Positions 1 through 6,860 of a stretch of 12,684 bases of DNA are shown here, one piece after another. The DNA is taken from NCBI GenBank assembly GCA_043770095.1, contig JAYVIR010000070.1, positions 1 to 12,684 on the forward strand, written 5' to 3'. A program made the translations under genes and the position numbers. This stretch comes from JBGSUZ01 sp043770095 (GTDB lineage: Bacteria; Bacillota; Clostridia; Peptostreptococcales; Acidaminobacteraceae). Numbering within the stretch: position 1 is the first letter of the stretch; every line of letters begins with the position of its first letter. Below the pieces are notes generated by a model. The model was not told the DNA's origin. It saw only the letters and a program-made list of their open reading frames with translations, and did no database searches.

Positions 1-352
1 TAATTCTAGCAGACACTCTTGGTGCAAGATCTCTCCCAATAGTCGTCGCACCTACCAATACGATTTCAGGTTTATGAGCGTTAATGATTGCAGTAAGTGC
101 TTTTGTGTATGTTTCAGTTCTGAAAGGTTCAAGAGCTTCATCAGTCACAATGATAACTTCGTCACAACCGAGATGAATTAATTCTTCGGCAGACGTCGCA
201 AGGTTTTTGCAAAGTACAGCCGCTTTTAATTGACAGCCAATCGTATCCGCAATTTCTCTACCTTTTGAAATGAGCTCAAGAGAAACCTTTTGAATGTGGC
301 CGTCTCTTTGCTCAACGTAAATCAATACGTCTTGATATTCTAAATGAGACAT
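1..352 (-). CDS. etfA: Electron transfer flavoprotein alpha subunit, N-terminal part (3' end outside window)
   Basis: This is the first 117 codons of EtfA, the Etf subunit that carries the alpha-FAD in its C-terminal domain (not in this window) and passes electrons between the acyl-CoA dehydrogenase and other carriers. The start is the ATG at 350-352, preceded by AGGAGG at 361-366 with an 8-base gap. An ATG 5 bases upstream is in another frame. The protein begins MSHLEYQDVLIYVEQRDGHI and continues through the Rossmann-like N-terminal domain, with the typical stretch IVLVGATTIGRDLAPRVSAR near residues 97-116. It follows etfB by 25 bases in the same direction, the usual etfB-etfA order. It is truncated only by the window edge, with no stop or frameshift seen. 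Identification rests on these motifs plus the etfB and dehydrogenase neighbours. Confidence 0.95.
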   Translation of the reverse strand, partial: MSHLEYQDVLIYVEQRDGHIQKVSLELISKGREIADTIGCQLKAAVLCKNLATSAEELIHLGCDEVIIVTDEALEPFRTETYTKALTAIINAHKPEIVLVGATTIGRDLAPRVSARI

Positions 353-377
353 CTCATTATCCTCCTTGTTCTCTAGT

Positions 378-1163
378 CTATTCGATAATATACTTTTCTT
401 TAAGTTCGTTAAGGATGATCTTAGCAGCCGATTCTGGATCCGTGTTGAACTTCTTACCAGGCGCTTTAGGCGCTTTCGTGAAAGACTTCTTAACTTTCGT
501 TGGCGAGCCTTTTAACCCGAGGTGCTCAGGATCGATCGTGAGATTGTCAACTGTCCAAATTTCAACTTCTTTCTCTCTGTAAGCATCGAAAATACCGCCA
601 ACTGACATGTATCTCGGGGTGTTCATTTCTGTTAGTGTTGTGACGAGGCAAGGCATAGCCACTCTAATTTTGTGGTAGCCTTCTTCAAAGATACGCTTAG
701 CAATGATATTCGATTCTGTGGCATCTAATTCTTGTACGTAACTGACTTGTGGAATACCAAGTTTCTCTGCGATTTGCGGACCCACTTGAGCTGTATCGCC
801 GTCAATTGCCTGACGACCAGCGATGATGAGATCGTAATCGATGTTTCTGATAGCAGCCGCAATTGTCATAGACGTTGCCCAGGTATCAGCACCTGCAAAT
901 TTTCTGTCCGTTAAAAGAATTGCTCTATCTGCGCCCATAGCAAGTGTTTCTCTAAGCGCTTTATCAGCTTGTGGAGGCCCCATTGTAAGGACGGTTACGT
1001 GTGCACCGTATTTATCTTTAAGAACCAAGGCAGCTTCAAGACCCGCTTTGTCATCTGGGTTTATGATTGATGGAACGCCATCACGAATGAGTGTCCCTGT
1101 TACTGGATCGAGTTTCACTTCATTTGTATCCGGCACTTGTTTAACACAAACTATGATTTTCAT
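378..1163 (-). CDS. etfB: Electron transfer flavoprotein beta subunit, bifurcating type
   Basis: EtfB pairs with EtfA in the cytoplasm to accept or donate electrons for acyl-CoA dehydrogenase. The 261-residue length is normal. It opens with MKIIVCVKQVPDTNEVKLDP, the typical EtfB start. AGRQAIDGDTAQVGP (about residues 115-129) lies in the nucleotide-binding region. From family knowledge, the DGDTAQVGP form is found in EtfB proteins that bind a second (beta) FAD instead of AMP and bifurcate electrons between NADH, ferredoxin and crotonyl-CoA. The RBS AGGAGG precedes the ATG at 1161-1163. The gene starts 13 bases after the dehydrogenase stop, so co-transcription is very likely. The C-terminal tail is lysine rich (TKVKKSFTKAPKAPGKKF). 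Identity is secure; the bifurcating role is inferred from the motif and from the butyryl-CoA dehydrogenase context. Confidence 0.97.
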   Translation of the reverse strand: MKIIVCVKQVPDTNEVKLDPVTGTLIRDGVPSIINPDDKAGLEAALVLKDKYGAHVTVLTMGPPQADKALRETLAMGADRAILLTDRKFAGADTWATSMTIAAAIRNIDYDLIIAGRQAIDGDTAQVGPQIAEKLGIPQVSYVQELDATESNIIAKRIFEEGYHKIRVAMPCLVTTLTEMNTPRYMSVGGIFDAYREKEVEIWTVDNLTIDPEHLGLKGSPTKVKKSFTKAPKAPGKKFNTDPESAAKIILNELKEKYIIE

Positions 1164-1176
1164 GTTCTAGGTCCTC

Positions 1177-2316
1177 CTACTTAAGCATTGCCGCAGAAAT
1201 GACCATTCTTTGTACTTCAGAAGTACCTTCATAGATTTCTGTGATCTTAGCATCTCTCATCATACGCTCTACGCCATATTCTCTTGTGTACCCGTAACCA
1301 CCATGAAGTTGAACGGCTTTTGTCGTAACTTCCATAGCGGTTTCAGAAGCATAGAGTTTAGCCATAGCAGCTTCTTTAGCGTATTCGACTTTCTGATCTT
1401 TTAAGAACGCTGCTTTGTAAACGAGAAGTCTTGCTGCTTCTGTTTTAGTCTGCATGTCAGCAAGTTGGAACTGGGTATTTTGGAAAGCCGAGATGGGTTT
1501 ATTAAACTGTTTTCTCTCTTTTGTGTATTTTACAGTTTCATCGATAGCACCTTGGGCGAGGCCAAGTGCTTGAGAAGCAATACCAATACGGCCACCATCT
1601 AATGTTTTCATTGCGATTCTGAACCCTTGACCAATTTTGCCAAGCAGGTTATCTTTAGGGACTTTACAGTCTTCCATGATCAATTCACATGTAGAAGATC
1701 CACGTATTCCCATTTTCTTTTCTTTTTTACCAACACTGAAACCTTCAAAATCTTTTTCAACGATGAAAGCAGAAATTCCTCTAGTTCCTACAGATTTGTC
1801 CGTCATTGCCATAACAATGTAAGTATCTGCATAACCCGCATTAGTGATGAAGATTTTTGAACCGTTAAGGATCCAGTAATCGCCTTCGAGTACCGCTTTA
1901 GTCTGTTGACCCGCAGCATCCGTACCAGCGCCTGCTTCAGTTAAACCGAATGCGCCTAGTTTTTCGCCTTTAGCAAGTGGTATCAAATATTTTTGTTTTT
2001 GTTCTTCTGTTCCGAACTCGTAAATTGGCGCAGCACAAAGTGATGTATGTGCCGACACAATAACACCAGTAGTCCCGCAAGCTTTTGAAAGCTCTTCTAC
2101 AGCCATAGCATAAGCGATGTTGTCTGCTCCTGCACCACCGTACACCTTAGGGAATGGAATACCAAAAAAACCGTATTTTGCAAGTTTTTCAACTGTTTCT
2201 GTTGGAAAACGCTCTTCTTCGTCGATTTCCTCAGCAAGTGGTTTAACTTCGTTGATTGTAAAACTTCTATACATTTCTCTGAGCATGTCATGCTCTTTAG
2301 TAAGAGAAAAATTCAT
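1177..2316 (-). CDS. bcd: Short-chain acyl-CoA dehydrogenase, probably butyryl-CoA dehydrogenase
   Basis: This FAD enzyme interconverts acyl-CoA and trans-2-enoyl-CoA. In clostridial butyrate formation it reduces crotonyl-CoA to butyryl-CoA together with Etf. The 379-residue length matches the family. Signature 1, GLTEAGAGTDAAG, lies near residues 124-136, and the C-terminal signature region has QLHGGYGYTREYGVERMMRD. The catalytic base is the Glu in IYEGTSEVQR, residue 363 here, in the position used by short-chain dehydrogenases of the bacterial butyryl-CoA type. The start ATG at 2314-2316 has AAAGGAGA upstream. It lies 70 bases after the MaoC-like gene and 13 bases before etfB, so it is the second gene of the operon. 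The exact chain-length preference cannot be read from sequence; isobutyryl- or 2-methylbutyryl-CoA are alternatives. Confidence 0.93.
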   Translation of the reverse strand: MNFSLTKEHDMLREMYRSFTINEVKPLAEEIDEEERFPTETVEKLAKYGFFGIPFPKVYGGAGADNIAYAMAVEELSKACGTTGVIVSAHTSLCAAPIYEFGTEEQKQKYLIPLAKGEKLGAFGLTEAGAGTDAAGQQTKAVLEGDYWILNGSKIFITNAGYADTYIVMAMTDKSVGTRGISAFIVEKDFEGFSVGKKEKKMGIRGSSTCELIMEDCKVPKDNLLGKIGQGFRIAMKTLDGGRIGIASQALGLAQGAIDETVKYTKERKQFNKPISAFQNTQFQLADMQTKTEAARLLVYKAAFLKDQKVEYAKEAAMAKLYASETAMEVTTKAVQLHGGYGYTREYGVERMMRDAKITEIYEGTSEVQRMVISAAMLK

Positions 2317-2386
2317 ATTTGAGTCTCCTTTTCTAAATCGATTTCATCATTTACTTAATAAATGAAATGAACTGCCCGCATATTAT

Positions 2387-2809
2387 TTATACGCATTTAG
2401 GCGGCATAACCGTTGCAATGCCCTTTAGAACCATTTTACTATGCTGATTGGTGCAAATTGTTTCAAGCTTCACTTGATTTCTTTCAAGATTAATCTCTAA
2501 TACTGTCACTTCAGCCTTCACCGTATCGCCAAAATACACTGGTGCTGTAAATTTTAGCTCTTGCCCCAAATAAATCGTTCCTGGTCCTGGCAAATGGACG
2601 CCTAATACAGCAGATACAAGACCCGCAGTTAGCATGCCATGCGCTATTCTCCCTTGGAACATTGATTCTTGTGCTGCTACTTCGTTAATATGCGCTGGAT
2701 TGATGTCACCGGTTATCCCTGCATATAAATACACATCAGTTTCGGATATTGTTTTTTGAAACGATGCGCTGTCACCGATTTGAATTTGATCAATGCACTT
2801 ACCTACCAT
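2387..2809 (-). CDS. MaoC-like (R)-specific enoyl-CoA hydratase
   Basis: This 140-residue single hot-dog-fold protein of the MaoC/PhaJ family should hydrate a trans-2-enoyl-CoA to (R)-3-hydroxyacyl-CoA, or the reverse. The hydratase-2 motif YAGITGDINPAHINEVAA spans about residues 29-46. Its Asp35 and His40 have the same five-residue spacing as the catalytic Asp31/His36 pair of the Aeromonas PhaJ enzyme. GRIAHGMLTAGL follows at about 53-64, also typical. The ATG at 2807-2809 has a strong AAAGGAGG site at 2819-2826 with a 9-base gap. It is the first gene of the hydratase-bcd-etfBA operon, so it probably acts on the substrate or product of the dehydrogenase. An (R)-specific hydratase in this position, where a crotonase might be expected, suggests the (R)-3-hydroxyacyl form is used. 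Hydratase family membership is well supported; the true substrate is unknown. Confidence 0.9.
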   Translation of the reverse strand: MVGKCIDQIQIGDSASFQKTISETDVYLYAGITGDINPAHINEVAAQESMFQGRIAHGMLTAGLVSAVLGVHLPGPGTIYLGQELKFTAPVYFGDTVKAEVTVLEINLERNQVKLETICTNQHSKMVLKGIATVMPPKCV

Positions 2810-2831
2810 CTATACCTACCTCCTTTGTTTG

Positions 2832-2860
2832 ATAATTAACTAATGCAATTAGTATGCCAA
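2832..2860 (-). promoter_or_regulatory. Predicted sigma-A promoter of the hydratase-bcd-etfBA operon
   Basis: On the minus strand the -35 is TTGGCA (2855-2860), the spacer is 17 bases and the -10 is AATTAT (2832-2837, four of six matches). Transcription would begin close to 2825, just at the ribosome binding site, giving a very short leader. That keeps this call tentative. No better pair was seen further upstream. Confidence 0.4.
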
Positions 2861-2866
2861 TTGGCA
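2839..2866. promoter_or_regulatory. Two adjacent palindromes, candidate repressor operators
   Basis: A perfect inverted repeat, ACTAAT-GCA-ATTAGT, covers 2839-2853. One base further on is a perfect 12-base palindrome, TGCCAATTGGCA, at 2855-2866. The first fills most of the spacer of the predicted promoter and the second covers its -35 box, which is where a repressor of fatty-acid or butyrate genes would bind. I do not recognise either as a named FapR, FadR or FabT box, so the regulator is unknown. Confidence 0.45.
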
Positions 2867-3215
2867 AAGGAAAGTAAAAATATAGTACTTTTTAAATCTA
2901 ACCCCTTTATTTCAACCCTTTCATGATTCATTTCATTGATAATGATTCATTTTCGCGCTCTTAAGAGCGCTTCTGTTTCCCTTTTTTTTAACACAGTGCG
3001 CCCTTCTTTAAAAAATTGCTTAAAATATGTAAGGCAAAGATAACAGTTTATATTTTAATTTCAGCTAAATGTATACAAATATTAACTTAAAAAGTCATTA
3101 AAGCAGTAAAAATGTACATTCATCACGATCATTTTTTCCTTGTGCCTCAAAAATTTGTTTACCAATATTCCAGTAGCGCTTATATTTTCATAGATGCTTA
3201 TTTCCGATAAATTAG
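2867..3215. other. Gene-poor stretch with an orphan hairpin and short repeats
   Basis: No convincing gene is seen here. It holds two copies of ATGATTCATTT (2923-2933 and 2942-2952), the small inverted repeat TCATT-GAT-AATGA (2933-2945), and the perfect palindrome GCGCTCTTAAGAGCGC (2955-2970), followed eleven bases later by eight T (2982-2989). That last pair could be a weak plus-strand terminator, but the T run is far from the stem. The rest is A+T-rich and may include unrecognisable decay of the hydrolase gene whose tail follows. Confidence 0.5.
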
Positions 3216-3458
3216 TCACGACATAGCCCACAAACAAAAAAATGTCTGGTACTATTAATCCGATCAAAGGGGCCAAAAGAAATATCCGACGAAGATTTTA
3301 TTAAAATGCAGTCTCTAATTCCCAATTGTCTTGTCCATGAAATGTCACACCCCGACCATAATGTTCATTTAGCAAACAAGGAAGAATTTTATGCGTATTT
3401 TGATGATTTTTTGAAAATTCATGTCACAACACCGCTCTTGAGTATGGTTCCAAACTGA
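3216..3458 (+). pseudogene. Remnant: C-terminal end of an alpha/beta-hydrolase
   Basis: An open stretch of 80 codons ends at TGA 3456-3458, with an in-frame TAG directly upstream (3213-3215) and no suitable start or ribosome binding site. From about 3243 it reads like the end of an alpha/beta-hydrolase: LVLLIRSKG (the strand that comes before the acid residue), then EDFIKMQSLIPN, then PDHNVHLANKEEFYAYFDDF, in which the His of NVHLANKEEF sits where the catalytic His lies in families ending GHxxHLExPEEF. The N-terminal two thirds, including any GxSxG nucleophile elbow, cannot be found upstream in any plus-strand frame. I therefore read it as a decayed, truncated gene. No conserved function is implied. 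Confidence 0.6.
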
Positions 3459-3477
3459 TCAGATTTTTTCTACTTAT

Positions 3478-3511
3478 AAAAAGGCGCTTAAATGTGTGAC
3501 TTTAAGCGCCT
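3478..3511 (-). terminator. Intrinsic terminator after the VOC / AlkD-like genes (possibly bidirectional)
   Basis: A perfect 11-base stem, AGGCGCTTAAA (3482-3492) with TTTAAGCGCCT (3501-3511), encloses an 8-base loop. Read on the minus strand it runs into TTTTTATAAG, a good U-tract, 48 bases past the stop of the AlkD-like gene. On the plus strand it follows the hydrolase remnant and is succeeded by a T-rich but interrupted tail, so it may work both ways. Confidence 0.85.
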
Positions 3512-3559
3512 GACTTTATTGATATTTTCTTTTATGATCATATTCTAAAACCTCTAAAT

Positions 3560-4273
3560 TCAACATCTCACATGCTTGCGTTTAAAGCCAAATCTTCCTT
3601 TAGAAACTTCACTTTGGATTCTTTCAAGAGCGTTGTTTAAAAAGATTGATTTTCCGTTTTTTAGAACTGTAACATTTCCCATTCTTTCAGCTGAAAGCAT
3701 TGCTTCGTCGTGAAGAGGCGTATAAGAAACACCGACCGCAATCACAAAACGGTTCATGGATTGTTTGGTGTAATGGGGTTGGGTGTGGATTGTCTCTTCC
3801 ACTCGTCTTAAAAGTTTCTGAAGTTTATTAGAATCAAATTCTTCGTCTTTCCTTGAACCAAGAAGCCATTCATAGCAACTCCATCCGCCAGACATCGTCA
3901 AATCAACGCCGCTATCTATAAACCCATCAGCCACTTCCTGCGCTATATCTGTTTCAGCTAGGGTTACCGATACAACAAAATCAGAAATCATATGAAAATA
4001 GGCCCGCTCTATCCAACGTGTAAAATCTTCAGATGTCATCTTCTTGGGTTCAGCTATCATTCCAGCCAAGTACATTGCATCATAATTCTCCGTTGCAAAT
4101 AGTTCCTCTGCCAAAGTCTGATTTTTGCCAACCCGTTTTAAAATAGGTTTCATTGCGCCTGTAGCCACACCAAACAACGGTTCAATGGCACCTTGTCCCA
4201 TATAATTTTTCTTTAGCTGATCCTTTCCCAATGCTTTTAGTTCATCCATTATTTCAGTTAGCATCAGCGACAT
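3560..4273 (-). CDS. AlkD-like DNA alkylation repair protein (HEAT-like repeats)
   Basis: This 237-residue helical protein belongs to the DNA alkylation repair group (COG4912 type), which relates to the AlkD DNA glycosylases that remove alkylated purines. Diagnostic stretches are GAIEPLFGVATGAMKPILK (about residues 28-46), YDAMYLAGMIAEPKKMT (about 64-80), MNRFVIAVGVSYTPL (about 169-183) and the C-terminal tail GRFGFKRKHVRC. The Trp/Asp pair that flips and excises the base in Bacillus cereus AlkD (Trp109/Asp113) has no obvious match here. The aligned region reads AYFHMISDFVV, so a glycosylase activity should not be assumed. The start ATG at 4271-4273 has TAGGAGG upstream. It lies 46 bases after the VOC gene with no terminator between them, so they are probably co-transcribed. 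Confidence 0.8.
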   Translation of the reverse strand: MSLMLTEIMDELKALGKDQLKKNYMGQGAIEPLFGVATGAMKPILKRVGKNQTLAEELFATENYDAMYLAGMIAEPKKMTSEDFTRWIERAYFHMISDFVVSVTLAETDIAQEVADGFIDSGVDLTMSGGWSCYEWLLGSRKDEEFDSNKLQKLLRRVEETIHTQPHYTKQSMNRFVIAVGVSYTPLHDEAMLSAERMGNVTVLKNGKSIFLNNALERIQSEVSKGRFGFKRKHVRC

Positions 4274-4319
4274 ATCTCTGCCTCCTAAGTGCTTATTGCC
4301 ATATTAAGTCATTAAACAG

Positions 4320-4733
4320 CTATTCTACCGGTAACATGAAGGATTCATCCATGTAACAGACTTCCCATTGATGACCATCAATATCCACAAATCGCTCATA
4401 GTACATCCACCCCTCATTAATAGGGTCTAAATAGCAATTTGCACCCATTTCCAATGCTTTTTTTACAACTTCTTGTACCTGTTCTTTGCTTTCCACTTCT
4501 ATAGCAATCAAGACTTGAGTTGTACTTCCATCCGCAATGGGTCTATTTGTAAACGTTGAAAAGTACTCATGGGCAACAAGCATTGCGAAGATTGTATCAT
4601 CCTTCAATACTATGCAAAGCGCTTTTTCATCACTATATTTTTCATTAATATCAAATCCTAAATGACTCCAAAATTCTCTTGTTTTTTGTATATTTAATAC
4701 AGGCAAATTCAAGTATAATCTTTTAATTTTCAT
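4320..4733 (-). CDS. VOC-superfamily protein (predicted lactoylglutathione lyase-like)
   Basis: This 137-residue protein has the two beta-alpha-beta-beta-beta halves of the vicinal oxygen chelate fold. The first half begins MKIKRLYLNLPVLNIQKTRE, followed by FWSHLGFDIN. The second includes VLIAIEVESKEQVQEVVKKA and ends VDIDGHQWEVCYMDE, with the Glu of WEV in a usual metal-ligand position. The overall pattern resembles the COG3607 group of predicted lactoylglutathione lyases, whose true reactions are mostly unknown. The first metal position is Asn9 in YLNLP instead of His, as in many members of this group. The start ATG at 4731-4733 follows AAGGAGG with a good gap. It is the first gene of a likely two-gene unit with the AlkD-like gene. 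No convincing promoter was found in the upstream 282-base divergent region on this strand. Confidence 0.85.
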   Translation of the reverse strand: MKIKRLYLNLPVLNIQKTREFWSHLGFDINEKYSDEKALCIVLKDDTIFAMLVAHEYFSTFTNRPIADGSTTQVLIAIEVESKEQVQEVVKKALEMGANCYLDPINEGWMYYERFVDIDGHQWEVCYMDESFMLPVE

Positions 4734-4922
4734 GCTTGCCTCCTTTTTAATTGTACAACTTTACAAATTAGTTGCTAGCTTACGCGACTTATCTTTAACC
4801 GAAACAATGACTCTATATCCCATTATTGCCGTTAAGCAATTGTTCATATTATTATTTTTACCCTCTTTTCTATAGAATAATCAGAGATTCATAACCCCTT
4901 CAAAAACATGACCTCAACATTT

Positions 4923-4952
4923 TTGACCCCCAGCCAAATATAATGATATAAT
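4923..4952 (+). promoter_or_regulatory. Strong sigma-A promoter of the DEAD-box helicase
   Basis: The -35 is TTGACC (4923-4928, five of six), the spacer is 18 bases and the -10 is TATAAT (4947-4952, perfect). Transcription should start near 4959, giving a leader of about 57 bases before the ATG at 5016. A second TATAAT at 4973-4978 has no matching -35. The A+T-rich leader shows no riboswitch or T-box structure that I can recognise. Confidence 0.75.
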
Positions 4953-5015
4953 TTTATTCGTGTATTAAGGCTTATAATTTTCTGAAAATAACAAATTACC
5001 CATAGGAGTATTCAT

Positions 5016-6140
5016 ATGACGTTTCAAGATTTATTACTAAATCCCTTCATTATTAAAGCAATTGAGGAAAAAAAATATGTCAAACCCACTAAAGTACAAG
5101 AAAAAGCAATTCCCGCTATTTTAAGTGGCAAAGATTTGCTAGGGTGTGCACATACGGGCTCTGGTAAAACAGGCGCATTCGCTATGCCGATATTACAGCT
5201 GATTGCAGAGAAGTCTACCTTTTTAGAGGAGCATCATGGGATTAGAGCGTTGATTTTAGCACCTACAAGGGAGCTCGCTATTCAAATTGGTGCGAGTTTT
5301 GAATCGTATGCAAAGTATTTGGATGTTCGAATTGGTGTTATTTTTGGTGGGATCACGCCAAAACAGCATATCAAAGTATTAAAAAGAAATCCCAGTATTT
5401 TAATTGCTACGCCGGGGCGCCTTTTAGATTTAATGGATAAAGGACATGCAGATTTAAGTCAAGTTGAGATTTTTGTACTTGATGAAGCGGATCAAATGCT
5501 TGATTTGGGAACGCTAGACGATGTCAAAAAAATCATCTCAAAATTACCTGTGACTAGACAAAATATGCTCTTTTCAGCCACGATGCCAAAAGAGGTCATG
5601 AAAATGGTAAATTCTATTTTGAAAAACCCTGTAAAAATTGACGACAAAAGCGATTCTCCAAAGGGTGCGGATATCAACCAACTTGTGTATTTCGTAGAAG
5701 AACCCGACAAAACAGCGCTCGTGCTTGAGTTAATGAAGTCCAAAACTTATGAACACGTTCTTATTTTTACAAGAACGAAAAAGAAAGCGGATCTAGTCTG
5801 CAAAGCATTGAACATTCAAAATATCCGATCCAAATCAATCCATAGCGACAAAAATCAATCTGAACGGTTAAAGGCACTGGAACTTTTCAAAAATAAAGAA
5901 ATCAGAGTTTTGGTGGCAACTGATGTTGCAGCAAGAGGGATCGACATCTCTGACATCTCTCATGTGATCAATATGGATATTCCAAATGTACCGGAAACCT
6001 ATATTCATCGAATTGGCAGAACGGGCCGAGCTGGGATTAGCGGCACTTCCATATCTTTTTGCAGTCAAGATGAAAAAGTTTTTTTAGAAGCCATTGAAAA
6101 ATTACAAGGCAAGTCCATTGAGATTGCAGCGAGACCTTAA
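5016..6140 (+). CDS. DEAD-box ATP-dependent RNA helicase (RhlE/CshA-like)
   Basis: This cytoplasmic ATP-dependent RNA helicase probably helps in RNA unwinding, decay or ribosome assembly. All core motifs are present in order: Q-motif region from F3 to Q28, Walker A AHTGSGKT (45-52), PTRELA (83-88), GG (111-112), TPGR (132-135), DEAD (156-159), SAT (187-189), the IFTRTKKK region of domain 2, VLVATDVAARGID, and HRIGRTGR (331-338). It ends at residue 374, soon after the second RecA domain, so it lacks the basic or RNA-binding tail seen in CshA, DbpA or full RhlE proteins. This makes it a minimal core. The ATG at 5016 has AGGAG at 5004-5008. It stands alone with its own promoter and terminator. 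The family is certain; which paralogue it is remains open. Confidence 0.97.
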   Translation: MTFQDLLLNPFIIKAIEEKKYVKPTKVQEKAIPAILSGKDLLGCAHTGSGKTGAFAMPILQLIAEKSTFLEEHHGIRALILAPTRELAIQIGASFESYAKYLDVRIGVIFGGITPKQHIKVLKRNPSILIATPGRLLDLMDKGHADLSQVEIFVLDEADQMLDLGTLDDVKKIISKLPVTRQNMLFSATMPKEVMKMVNSILKNPVKIDDKSDSPKGADINQLVYFVEEPDKTALVLELMKSKTYEHVLIFTRTKKKADLVCKALNIQNIRSKSIHSDKNQSERLKALELFKNKEIRVLVATDVAARGIDISDISHVINMDIPNVPETYIHRIGRTGRAGISGTSISFCSQDEKVFLEAIEKLQGKSIEIAARP

Positions 6141-6159
6141 TTTTAAAGACAATATGAAG

Positions 6160-6219
6160 AATCCCCAGCACTGAAGACCACTTAGATAAGTGATCATAAT
6201 GCTGGGGATTTTAGTTTTT
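6160..6219 (+). terminator. Intrinsic terminator of the helicase gene
   Basis: An 11-base perfect stem joins AATCCCCAGCA (6160-6170) and TGCTGGGGATT (6200-6210), followed by TTTTAGTTTTT. The 29-base loop holds its own small hairpin, CACTT-AGAT-AAGTG (6179-6192), so the whole is a two-tier structure. On the minus strand it lies just past the exonuclease stop but lacks a good T run there, so in that direction it would be weaker. Confidence 0.88.
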
Positions 6220-6251
6220 AGTTGCTATTCTTTTTTAGTTATTGTTGCCAA

Positions 6252-6860
6252 TTATTTTTTAGTTTTTGCGGACTTTTTATTTTTAGAAGCAGGACTGTAG
6301 CCTGTTTTGAATATCTTCCCCAAAGTGGTACAGGACTTGGTACAAAACTCATCAAGCGTTCTTGAGTCATTCGCCTCACAAGCTGCGATGAGTACATTTG
6401 CACAAGCTCTGGCATCTTCAAGGGCATTGTGGTGTTTGAACTTAAAGCCTAACTTTGAGGAGACAGTGTGAAGATCGTGGCGGTCGAGTTCGGGCCACGT
6501 GACTTTGGCCGCTATGACCGTGCAAAAGTAATTAAACTCTGGGTAGGGCAATTCGTAAGTATCAAGACAATACCGAAGAACGCTAAAGTCAAAGGCAGCA
6601 TTGTGCGCAATCACCGGGTTGTCCGAGATAAAGGCAAGGATGCTTGACCAATGTTCACCAAAGTTTTTTTCATTGATCACATCCTCAGGCTTAATGCCGT
6701 GGATGAGGATGTTTCTGTAATCAAAATGCATGCTAGGCGGCTTGATCAGCTCATACCATTCTTCCACTATTTTATTGTCCATTACTTTGACCATGCCTAG
6801 GGAACACGCACTGTCACGCGAAGCGTTTGCTGTTTCAAAATCGATTGCAACAAAATTCAT
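6252..6860 (-). CDS. DEDDh 3'-5' exonuclease (DnaQ / Pol III epsilon-like)
   Basis: This 202-residue stand-alone proofreading-type exonuclease is expected to remove nucleotides from 3' ends of DNA or RNA using two metal ions. The motifs are complete: ExoI FVAIDFET with Asp7 and Glu9, ExoII VIAHNAAFDFSVLR with Asp91, and ExoIII HNALEDA with His144 and Asp149. The tail is basic (SPASKNKKSAKTKK), which may bind nucleic acid. I chose the ATG at 6858-6860 because GGGAG lies just before it. An ATG nine codons further upstream (6885-6887) has no ribosome binding site. The start lies inside the end of the acetyltransferase gene, a 26-base overlap that suggests coupled translation. It is the last gene of the five-gene minus-strand unit. 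It lacks BRCT, helicase or polymerase domains, so the partner is unknown. Confidence 0.9.
   Translation of the reverse strand: MNFVAIDFETANASRDSACSLGMVKVMDNKIVEEWYELIKPPSMHFDYRNILIHGIKPEDVINEKNFGEHWSSILAFISDNPVIAHNAAFDFSVLRYCLDTYELPYPEFNYFCTVIAAKVTWPELDRHDLHTVSSKLGFKFKHHNALEDARACANVLIAACEANDSRTLDEFCTKSCTTLGKIFKTGYSPASKNKKSAKTKK

Noticed and set aside
732..1170. Open frames on the plus strand opposite etfB
   Set aside because: They lie wholly opposite a well-supported gene, have no ribosome binding site and do not resemble any family.
1210..2365. Several short open frames on both strands inside the acyl-CoA dehydrogenase gene
   Set aside because: All are shadows of the bcd reading frame, with low-complexity translations and no start signals.
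2923..2952. A possible CRISPR or tandem array from the ATGATTCATTT repeats
   Set aside because: There are only two 11-base copies 19 bases apart, with no further units.
3082..3276. A 64-codon minus-strand frame with a hydrophobic start
   Set aside because: It has no ribosome site or recognisable motif and runs through the decayed hydrolase area on the opposite strand.
4959..5015. A riboswitch or T-box in the helicase leader
   Set aside because: The leader is only about 57 bases, A+T-rich, and shows no conserved core or terminator/antiterminator pair.
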